Assembly: GCA_017798145.1 (NCBI GenBank)
Contig: CP059069.1
Location: 791,226-855,225, forward strand
Direction: 5' to 3'
From: Akkermansiaceae bacterium
GTDB taxonomy: Bacteria > Verrucomicrobiota > Verrucomicrobiia > Verrucomicrobiales > Akkermansiaceae
Length of the DNA: 64,000 nt
Part shown: in pieces, positions 33,216-40,887 of the stretch
Layout: each line of letters opens with the position of its first letter
How positions within the stretch are numbered: the first letter of the stretch is position 1
The notes under the pieces: model-generated
The model's database searches: none
The model's input: the letters and a program-made list of their open reading frames with translations, nothing else
Told to the model about the DNA's origin: nothing
Program-made: the position numbers and the translations under genes

Positions 33216-35792
33216 ATGTCCCCTTTTCGAATATGCCTGTTCACGCTGCTTGCGGTTTTGCCCTCATTCGCAACGCCGCTTCCGCCCAATGGCTTCGTCG
33301 AGTCCGAACAACCGTTCCTGCGCAGCGCCCTGGTCGTTTCCGAAAAGCCCCTGAACCGTGTCCGCCGTGGCGTGTTGCTGCCGCTCGGCAACGATCTCTG
33401 GACATGCTTCGATCCGGATCTCCTCCGCTATGCCGCAATCTGGAAAGCGCCCGCCGGACAAGCCCCGCTGACCATGGATTCCATGGCGGGCATTTCCTAT
33501 CCCAGCGGAACCGCGAAGGCTGACACGCCGCCGAAACTGATGGGCAGGCTCATTGCATCGTCCCCCGAGCTTCCCGGTGTCGGCATCCGCAGCCTGCCGG
33601 ACGGGGACGTCAGGAAAGCAGATCTGTTAGGGGGCGGGGGGAAGGTCGGCCCGATGCCTCCGGGGGCGGGTCGCTATCTCGGGCTTGCGCTTTCCGGGGA
33701 TAGGGCGGCGCTGAATTACAGGATCGGCGGCAGGCTTGTCCGGGAAGGGAACCGTTCGCTGGGGCCGGATCTCATCGAGAGAATGATCGTTTTGTTTCCC
33801 GGTGCGGATCCGGTCGCCATCGGCATCGATGCTGGAAAAGGGAAAGCCGTAATGGATGGGAAGAAAGCCAGCTTGATGGTGACGTCCGGTGATATGCCCC
33901 ATTTGGAAATCGAGGGGACATCCGGCTACCTTCTCAGGGAAGACGGGAAAAGGGGTGTCACCCTGCTGGTTCCTGGCGGGACGAAGGAGTGCGTCATCCG
34001 CATCCTACGCTCATCCAAGCCCATCGCATCCCCGCCTCCGATGGGAAAGGCGGCGGAGTTCCTTCCCGCTGCTGAGCCTTTTCAGGGAGAAATCAAGGTG
34101 GCCGGAGAAGCAACGCCAGAAACCGGGAAACAGATCGCCGTCCGCACGCTTCCATTGCCCGAGGAAAACCCATGGAAGCGCAGGATACGCCCCACCGACA
34201 TTGCCTTCACCCAGGGTGGCGACGCTCTCATCACGACCCTGGACGGCGATGTCTGGCGTGTGAAAAACATCGGCGGAAAAACATCCGCATGGAGCCGCGC
34301 CGCCTCCGGGATCTTCGAGGCCATGTCCATCGCGGTCAATGCCAAGGGCGAGGTGTTTGTCTTGGGACGGGATCAGATCACCCGCCTGGATGACACCGAT
34401 GACGACGGTTTTTTCGATGTCCATGCCTGCGCCTCCGATGCCTTCAACCAGACCCTCCACACCCGCGACTACGCCACCTCCCTGGAGCTTGATGCCGACG
34501 GTTCCTTCATTATCGCAAGGGCGGGTCTCATCGATTCCGGAAAATCGAAATATGGAGAAATGGCAGAGGATCGCGGATCGGTGCTTCGGATCAGCCCGAA
34601 CGGCTTGCTTGTGACCAAGCTCGCCGATGGCCTGCGCGTTCCCTACATCGGAATGGCACCCGGCGGGGTGATCTTCGCCTCCGACCAGCAGGGCAATTTC
34701 ATCCCGAGCACACCGATCCACCGGATCGGAAAAGACGTGCCCTACCTTGGCTACGAGCCATCAAATTTCCGGAAGAAGAGACATCCGGTGCCGCCGCTGC
34801 TGTGGTTCCCCTACCAGATCAACCGCTCCGGTTCGTCGTTCGCGACGCTTTCCGAAGAGGCCTTTCCTTCGCTCGGAGAGACCTTCGCCCACCTGTCGTG
34901 GAGCGGCCGGATTTTCCCCATTGTGACGCCGGGGAGAGGCCTGCCCTTTGCATGGAAGCTGCCAGCCGATTTCGATTTCCCCATCCTGGGTGCCGCGACA
35001 AATCCAAGGAACGGCAGGCTGTATGCCGTTGGCTTGGGCATCTCCGGCTATAAGCCCGAGACTCCGAGAACCGCCGGCCTTGCCGAGATCCGTGAGAGAG
35101 CCGCCATCGCCGCACCCGTCACCCTGGAGATTTCGGAAACATCCGTCATCGTGGGCTTCAGAACTCCCCTCCCCGCCTCTTTCAGCCTCATCTCCCCACG
35201 CCCGGAGCTCGATCTCTGGAACATAAGACGCACGGAGAAATACGGCTCCGGCCACTACCGCTGGAATGGGGAACCGGGCGAGCATTCCGTGAAAACCGGC
35301 AAGCTCACCATCTCCAATGACCGCACGAAGATCGCCATCGAGGTGCCCCCCATCTTCCGCTCGGACATCATGCGCCTGCGCCTCCATCTGCACGACACAG
35401 CCACCGGGGATTTGCCCTACACCATCGAGATCTACGCTCGTCCGACCCATCTTCCTGCTGCGGAAAAAGCGGATCTCGTCGCTGTTGGGAACCGCGAAAA
35501 ATCCACCGCCGTCGCCATGGTGCCGGGTAGCGCAAAGACCGGCGAAACGCTTTTCAGGAACTACGGCTGCACCGGCTGCCATGCGCTGGATGGCACCAAG
35601 CTCACCGGCCCGCCGCTCAATGGCATCGCAAGCCGCCACAAGGGCGACATCGATGCTTTTCTGAAAACATCCATCATCGATCCCGCTGCGGTGATCGCGG
35701 AAGGTTATGAGCCGTCCATGCCATCCTTCGCAGGCGTCATCCCGGAGCAGGACATCCTGCATATCGTGGCCTACCTGAAATCGCTCAAATGA
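33216..35792 (+). CDS. Large secreted DUF6797-like protein with C-terminal cytochrome c domain
   Basis: 858 residues from ATG 33216, which yields a good signal peptide; earlier Mets exist at 33153 and 33183. The N-terminal 600 residues resemble the DUF6797-type, beta-propeller-like domain found in Planctomycetota/Verrucomicrobiota haem proteins (D-N-D-L-W-T-C-F-D-P-D-L-L-R-Y-A, L-P-L-P-E-E-N-P-W). The last 90 residues are a class I cytochrome c: haem motif C-T-G-C-H (C-x-x-C-H) with Met ligand candidates near the end (P-S-M-P-S-F) and the closing D-I-L-H-I-V-A-Y-L-K-S-L. Likely periplasmic electron transfer coupled to a carbohydrate or alcohol reaction; substrate unknown. Confidence 0.82.
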   Translation: MSPFRICLFTLLAVLPSFATPLPPNGFVESEQPFLRSALVVSEKPLNRVRRGVLLPLGNDLWTCFDPDLLRYAAIWKAPAGQAPLTMDSMAGISYPSGTAKADTPPKLMGRLIASSPELPGVGIRSLPDGDVRKADLLGGGGKVGPMPPGAGRYLGLALSGDRAALNYRIGGRLVREGNRSLGPDLIERMIVLFPGADPVAIGIDAGKGKAVMDGKKASLMVTSGDMPHLEIEGTSGYLLREDGKRGVTLLVPGGTKECVIRILRSSKPIASPPPMGKAAEFLPAAEPFQGEIKVAGEATPETGKQIAVRTLPLPEENPWKRRIRPTDIAFTQGGDALITTLDGDVWRVKNIGGKTSAWSRAASGIFEAMSIAVNAKGEVFVLGRDQITRLDDTDDDGFFDVHACASDAFNQTLHTRDYATSLELDADGSFIIARAGLIDSGKSKYGEMAEDRGSVLRISPNGLLVTKLADGLRVPYIGMAPGGVIFASDQQGNFIPSTPIHRIGKDVPYLGYEPSNFRKKRHPVPPLLWFPYQINRSGSSFATLSEEAFPSLGETFAHLSWSGRIFPIVTPGRGLPFAWKLPADFDFPILGAATNPRNGRLYAVGLGISGYKPETPRTAGLAEIRERAAIAAPVTLEISETSVIVGFRTPLPASFSLISPRPELDLWNIRRTEKYGSGHYRWNGEPGEHSVKTGKLTISNDRTKIAIEVPPIFRSDIMRLRLHLHDTATGDLPYTIEIYARPTHLPAAEKADLVAVGNREKSTAVAMVPGSAKTGETLFRNYGCTGCHALDGTKLTGPPLNGIASRHKGDIDAFLKTSIIDPAAVIAEGYEPSMPSFAGVIPEQDILHIVAYLKSLK

Positions 35793-35796
35793 TCCC

Positions 35797-37581
35797 TCAG
35801 AACGGCCAGATCCTCGGGATCAGTATCATCGCCGTCCCCCAAAGGAGAAGGCTCAGCGGCAGGCCGACCTTCATGAAATCCGAGAACCTGTAGCCGCCCG
35901 CGCCATAGACGTAGGTGTTCGTCTGGTAGCCGATGGGCGTGATGAAACTCGCGCTCGCAGCGAACATCACCGCCACGAGAAACGGGCGCGGGCTCACATC
36001 CAGCGAGAGCGCCACGGAGATCGCGATGGGCGTCATCAGGATCGCCACGGCGTTGTTGGTGACGAGTTCCGTCAGGATGATCGTGAGCAGGTAGATCCCG
36101 GCCAGGATGGCCAGCGGCCCGAGGCTTTCCATGGAGCCGACGACTGCGGCCGCGATCCACGCGGCACCGCCGGTTTTCTGCATGGCCAGCCCCATGCCGA
36201 GCATTCCGTAGATCATGAAAAGCACATCCCACTCGATGGATTTGTAGGCGTTGCGGATCTCCACGCAGCCGGTGAGGACGACGAGCACCGCGCCGATGAG
36301 AGCCGCGCTGGTGATGGAGAGGATGCCGAATGCCGCGGAAAGGACGACCGCCGCGAGCACCGATACCGCGACCGCCATCCGCGATCTCAGCGCGGGCAGG
36401 ATCATCGTTTCGTTGAGGCTCAGGAAGCTCCCCTCCTCGTTGAGTTTCACGATGTTCTGCACCGGCCCCTCCATCAGCAAGGTGTCGCCGAAGGCCAGGC
36501 GCATGTCGCGGTAGCCTTCCGCGATGTTGATGCCCTTGCGGTGCACGGCGGCGACGACGATCCCGTAGCGCCTCCGGATGTTGGACTCCTTGATGCTCTT
36601 GCCGATCAGCGGGCTGCGCGGCCCGATGATCGCCTCCACGGTCTTGATTTCCTCGCCGCCGGCATCGCCGCCGCTCTTGCGGTGTATCATCCTCACCCCG
36701 GGTGCCGCCTGCATCTCGGCAAGCTGCTTCGAGGTGGCGCGGAACCACAGGACATCCCGCTCCCCCAGCGTGATTGCATCCAGCGGGATGTCTTCCACCC
36801 TGCGCCCCTGGCGGATGACCTCATAGACGATGGTGCTGTTTTGCTTGGAGAAAAGCGGATGGGCGATCAGCCGCTCCCCGATCAGAGGCGAATCAGTGGG
36901 GATTTCCACGGCGCTGGAAAATTTCCGGGTATCCTCCGCATCGAGCAGGCTGCTGACGGTATCCCTGTCCGGCAGGAAATGTCGCCCGATGAGCACGATG
37001 TATGCCGTCCCCACCAAGGCAAAGGCGATGCCCAGCGCGCTGATCTCGAAAATGCCGAACGGCGGACGGCCCTGCTTTGCGGAAAGCCCGGAGACGAGAA
37101 GGTTCGTCGATGTCCCGATCAGCGTGATCGTCCCGCCGAGTATGCTGAGGAAAGAGAGCGGGATGAGCAGCTTGCTCGCCTTCAGGCCGGTGCTCCTGGC
37201 GAAGGCCAGCAGCACCGGCAGGAAAACGATGACCACCGGCGTGTTGTTCATGAATGCCGAAAGCGGCACGACGATGAGCGCCAGGATCAGCATGGCGCGC
37301 GGCAGGGACCTGCCCGCCATCCTCTCAAAGTGCAGCGCGATCCAGTCGATCACCCCCGTCCGCGTCAACGCCCCGCCGATGATGAACATCGCGCCGATCG
37401 TCATCGGCGCGGGGTTTCCGAAAACCTCCGTGAGATCCTTTTCATCAATGATACCTGTTAGAAGAAGCACGGCCATCCCGCCAAGCGCGACGAGATCGTT
37501 GGGAAGCCATTCCTTGGCAAAGGTCACGAAAACCGCAGCAAGGACAACGAAGGTTACGATCATCTGGGTGTCCTGCGGCAT
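35797..37581 (-). CDS. SLC13-type sodium/anion transporter with RCK_C domains (copy 1)
   Basis: 594 residues. About ten to twelve TM helices of the CitMHS/SLC13 type, with the repeated A-F-M-N-N-T-P-V-V-I-V-F-L-P and E-L-V-T-N-N-A-V-A-I-L-M-T-P motifs (Asn-Asn-Thr/Ala signatures of each inverted half). The cytosolic centre (about 200-380) contains two TrkA-C (RCK_C) domains. Such proteins import sulfate or dicarboxylates in other bacteria. Converges with the cytochrome gene, 4 bp apart. Very similar to the next upstream gene at 37637; the pair arose by tandem duplication. Confidence 0.9.
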   Translation of the reverse strand: MPQDTQMIVTFVVLAAVFVTFAKEWLPNDLVALGGMAVLLLTGIIDEKDLTEVFGNPAPMTIGAMFIIGGALTRTGVIDWIALHFERMAGRSLPRAMLILALIVVPLSAFMNNTPVVIVFLPVLLAFARSTGLKASKLLIPLSFLSILGGTITLIGTSTNLLVSGLSAKQGRPPFGIFEISALGIAFALVGTAYIVLIGRHFLPDRDTVSSLLDAEDTRKFSSAVEIPTDSPLIGERLIAHPLFSKQNSTIVYEVIRQGRRVEDIPLDAITLGERDVLWFRATSKQLAEMQAAPGVRMIHRKSGGDAGGEEIKTVEAIIGPRSPLIGKSIKESNIRRRYGIVVAAVHRKGINIAEGYRDMRLAFGDTLLMEGPVQNIVKLNEEGSFLSLNETMILPALRSRMAVAVSVLAAVVLSAAFGILSITSAALIGAVLVVLTGCVEIRNAYKSIEWDVLFMIYGMLGMGLAMQKTGGAAWIAAAVVGSMESLGPLAILAGIYLLTIILTELVTNNAVAILMTPIAISVALSLDVSPRPFLVAVMFAASASFITPIGYQTNTYVYGAGGYRFSDFMKVGLPLSLLLWGTAMILIPRIWPF

Positions 37582-37636
37582 GGCTTCGCGGCATAGCCTA
37601 GCGGCTTCCGGCCATGTGGCAACGAAATCGGCATTT

Positions 37637-39424
37637 CTAGCGGAACGGCCAGATCCAGGGGATGAGGATCATCGCGGCCACCATCAGGACGATGTTGAGC
37701 GGGATGCCCACCTTTGGGAAATCCGCAAAGCGGTATCCGCCCGCACCATAGACGTAGGTGTTCGTCTGGTAGCCGATGGGGGTGATGAAACTCGCGCTCG
37801 CCCCGAACATGATCGCCACCAGGAAGGGGCGCGGATCGACTCCCATGGACTCCGCGATGGTGATGGAAACCGGGGTCATCAGGATCGCCACCGCGTTGTT
37901 GGTCACCAGCTCCGTCAGGATGGAGGCGAGCAGGTAGATCGCAGCCAGCACCACCAACGGCCCCAGGCCGTGCATGACGCCGACCACACCCATGGCGATC
38001 CACTCCGCCCCGCCGGTGTTCTGCATCGCCAGGCCCATGCCCAGCATGCCGTAGATCAGGAAAAGGACATCCCACTCGATCGCCTTGTAGGCGTTCCTGA
38101 GTTCCACGCAGCCGCTGAGAACCACCAGCACCGCCCCTATCACCGCCGCGCTGGTGATGGATAGCAAACCGAAGGCGGAGGCGACCACCACCGCAGCAAG
38201 GATCGACACCGCGATGGTCATTTTCGATTTCAGCTTCGGCTGGATCAGGGTCTCGTTGAGGCTCAGGAAACTGCCCTCCTGCCGCAGCCGGGCGATGTTC
38301 CCGACCGAACCCTCTAACAGGATGGTGTCACCAAAAGCGAGCCGCACATCCTGGTAGCCCTCCTCGATGTTCACGCCCTTTCTGTGGACAGCCACCACCA
38401 TGATCCCGTAGCTCCGCCTGATGTTCGATTCGCGGATGCTCTTTCCCACCAGGCGGCTCTGCGGCCCGATGATCGCCTCGACGGTCTTCACTTCCTCACC
38501 CTGCAGTTCCCCGTCGCTTTTCCGGTGTATCATTCGCAGACCCTTGCTTCCCCGGATCTCCGCAAGCTGCACCGAGTTCGCACAGAACCATACGATGTCC
38601 CGCTCCTCCAGCGTGATCGCGTCCAGCGGGATGTCTTCCACCCTGCGCCCGCCCCGTATGACCTCATAGACGATGGTGCGCTTGCCCTCGCTGAATGGCT
38701 GGCATTCCGTCAGGCGCTGCCCCGCCAGCGGCGAGTCCACGGAGATCTCCGCCGCGCTGGAGAATTTCCTCGTATCCTCCGCATCCAGAAGGCTGCTCAC
38801 CGTATCGCGCTCCGGCAGCAGCCGAAGGCCGATGAAACGCATGTAGATCACGCCGACGGCTGCATAGGCAAGGCCCAGGCCGCTGATTTCGAAAATTCCG
38901 AAGGCCGGTTGACCGAGCTTTGCGGAAAGGCCGGACACGAGCAGGTTCGTGGAGGTGCCGATGAGAGTCATCGTGCCGCCGAGAATGCTGAGAAACGAGA
39001 GCGGGATGAGCAGCTTGCTCGCCTTGAGCCCGGTTTTCCGGGAAAACGCGAGCAGAACCGGCAGGAAAACGATGACCACCGGCGTGTTGTTCATGAACGC
39101 GGAAAGCGGGATCACGATGAGCGCCAGCACCACGATCGCCCGCGTCAGGGAGTCCCCGGCAAGATTCCCGAAATGGTGCGCGATCCAATCGATCACCCCC
39201 GTGCGGGTCAGCGCGGAGCCGAGGATGAACATCGCCCCTATCGTCATCGGTGCGGGATTGCTGAAGACCTCGCCCAGATCGCCCTCGTCGAGGATACCTG
39301 CCAGGAGCAGCAGCGCCATGCCGCCCAGCGCCACCAGGTCATTGGGCAGCCATTCCTTCGCGAAGGCAACGAAGACCGTTGCAAGCACGACGAAAGTGAC
39401 GATCATCTGGATGTCCTGCGGCAT
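37637..39424 (-). CDS. SLC13-type sodium/anion transporter with RCK_C domains (copy 2)
   Basis: 595 residues, colinear with the copy at 35797-37581 and almost identical in long stretches, including the N-terminal 30 residues (one I/T and one A/T change) and the TM helices. Differences concentrate in the RCK_C region (for example K-L-G-Q-P-A-F-G against K-Q-G-R-P-P-F-G). Both keep the N-N-T-P and T-N-N-A-V motifs, so both should be functional. The 55-bp spacer has no terminator, so they may be one transcript. Divergent use of the RCK domains could give different ligand control. Confidence 0.9.
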   Translation of the reverse strand: MPQDIQMIVTFVVLATVFVAFAKEWLPNDLVALGGMALLLLAGILDEGDLGEVFSNPAPMTIGAMFILGSALTRTGVIDWIAHHFGNLAGDSLTRAIVVLALIVIPLSAFMNNTPVVIVFLPVLLAFSRKTGLKASKLLIPLSFLSILGGTMTLIGTSTNLLVSGLSAKLGQPAFGIFEISGLGLAYAAVGVIYMRFIGLRLLPERDTVSSLLDAEDTRKFSSAAEISVDSPLAGQRLTECQPFSEGKRTIVYEVIRGGRRVEDIPLDAITLEERDIVWFCANSVQLAEIRGSKGLRMIHRKSDGELQGEEVKTVEAIIGPQSRLVGKSIRESNIRRSYGIMVVAVHRKGVNIEEGYQDVRLAFGDTILLEGSVGNIARLRQEGSFLSLNETLIQPKLKSKMTIAVSILAAVVVASAFGLLSITSAAVIGAVLVVLSGCVELRNAYKAIEWDVLFLIYGMLGMGLAMQNTGGAEWIAMGVVGVMHGLGPLVVLAAIYLLASILTELVTNNAVAILMTPVSITIAESMGVDPRPFLVAIMFGASASFITPIGYQTNTYVYGAGGYRFADFPKVGIPLNIVLMVAAMILIPWIWPFR

Positions 39425-39684
39425 GGCTATTCGGCCTATCCTAACAGCGTATGCCGATCAGGCAAGATCCCATCGACGACGAAGATATGGTTGGTGAATG
39501 GGCTCAGGAACGCTGGCCGGCCAGCAAACACGTCCACCCCCATGTGATGTTTTTCCAAAAACCGCAAACAGGCCGCCTCGGCATGGTTCCCATCATGGAC
39601 ATCACTCCGGATCCCGGCAGGGCTCCGTCCCATGGCCGGGGGCGGCGGTTGCTCCTCCCGTTTCCCCGTTTCCCCGTTTCCCCG

Positions 39685-40755
39685 CTATCCCCTCGCCGGG
39701 CCTATCGTGCCGCCGCGCAGGAATATCGCCGGGGTGTTTGTCTGGCGGATGTCCTTTTTCCCCCGTCCGACGTTCTTCGCCCAGCGCACCACCTGGCTCA
39801 CAAGCGGTCGGGTGTCCCAGCTGATGTGGGAAACGGGAGGCTGGCACCAGCGGAATTCGGGGCTGGCGTCCGTGCACATCAGCGAGACGTCCTCCGGCAC
39901 CATGAGGCGACGGCCTGAGAGGAACTGCAGGGCGGCGAGGAAAAACGGCGCCTCATCGGTGATGAGCGCAGTCGGCGGGCTTGTTTTGAAAAGCGATTCG
40001 AGCCGCGCATGAAGCCCGGCCACCGTTTCCTCCCAGTCGGGCAGGTTGTAGTCGCCGGATGGGATCCCGTGGGCTTTCAGCTCCGCGAGAAAGGCGTTTT
40101 CGGGCGATCCCGGGACTGGCGCGGGGATCCGCCTCAGCGCGCGGGTCAGAAGCACGATGCGCCTGTGGCCGAGGCCGATCAGCTCCCGCGTGGCTGCCGC
40201 AAAGGCCGGCGTCGTGTCCGGCCCTGCCCCTGCGATGGGCAGCCCGCGCCGCCGCCCGAAGATTGCGAAGACCGGCAGCTCCTCCTTGCAGAACCACTGC
40301 AGCACCCCGAGCGAGCCGGCCATCACCACCCAAGCATCCGCCTCGGTCTCGCGAACCATCCGGGCGATGCGCTTCACATCCATTTTCAGCACGTCCATGG
40401 AATGCGTGGTGTGGAAGGAGCTGTGCCCCGCATCGGAAAGCTCGTGCTGAAGCTCCACCATGTAGTCCAGCCTGCGATCCGCAGCCTCGCCCACCAGGAT
40501 CGCAATGCGCAGGGACGGCTGTTTCATATCGGCGGGTATGCTGATGCGGCGCCGCCGCCCTGTGCCTTGCGGAACCAGCAGCCCCTCCTCCTCCAGCAGC
40601 TTCAGCCCCGCCTCCAGGGTGTTGCGGTTCACCCCCAGCCTGGACTCCAGCCTGAGGACACCGGGCATCGTCCCGCTCAGCTTGCCGCTGATCAGCTCCT
40701 CCCGCAGATGCGCCGCGACCTGCTCTGCGGCGGTAAGCAATCGCAATCCGGCCAT
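39685..40755 (-). CDS. XylR-like regulator: GntR-type HTH plus LacI-type sensor domain
   Basis: 356 residues. The N-terminal 70 residues are a winged helix of GntR type (A-E-Q-V-A-A-H-L-R-E-E-L-I-S-G, then L-G-V-N-R-N-T-L-E-A-G-L-K-L-L-E-E-E-G-L-L). From about residue 80 the chain is a periplasmic-binding-protein-like sensor (I-A-I-L-V-G-E-A, G-H-R-R-I-V-L-L-T, D-V-S-L-M-C-T-D). Such regulators respond to sugars. It is divergent from the PATR protein at 40888, with a palindrome 7 bp above its own start codon. A paralogue lies at 43401-44465, also divergent from a PATR gene. Confidence 0.9.
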   Translation of the reverse strand: MAGLRLLTAAEQVAAHLREELISGKLSGTMPGVLRLESRLGVNRNTLEAGLKLLEEEGLLVPQGTGRRRRISIPADMKQPSLRIAILVGEAADRRLDYMVELQHELSDAGHSSFHTTHSMDVLKMDVKRIARMVRETEADAWVVMAGSLGVLQWFCKEELPVFAIFGRRRGLPIAGAGPDTTPAFAAATRELIGLGHRRIVLLTRALRRIPAPVPGSPENAFLAELKAHGIPSGDYNLPDWEETVAGLHARLESLFKTSPPTALITDEAPFFLAALQFLSGRRLMVPEDVSLMCTDASPEFRWCQPPVSHISWDTRPLVSQVVRWAKNVGRGKKDIRQTNTPAIFLRGGTIGPARG

Positions 40756-40761
40756 GGGAGA

Positions 40762-40781
40762 ATCCTACTGGAAAATAGGAT
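40762..40781. promoter_or_regulatory. Candidate operator of the divergent regulator/PATR pair
   Basis: ATCCTA, eight bases, TAGGAT is a perfect 6-bp inverted repeat, 7 bp upstream of the regulator start codon; a third TAGGAT half-site is at 40812-40817. Placement fits autorepression and control of the divergent surface-protein gene. Confidence 0.55.
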
Positions 40782-40887
40782 AGTCGCAAGCAAATTAGGC
40801 GTTGTCGATTTTAGGATAATTCGTCAGCTTCTACACACGTTATCCCCCCACACGCTCTCCGGAGCGTGCATAACCCTTGTAAACCAT

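Noticed and set aside
39436-39633. 65-codon minus-strand frame between the SLC13 copy and the regulator
   Set aside because: No ribosome site, no family resemblance and no signal peptide; coding character too weak to report as a gene.
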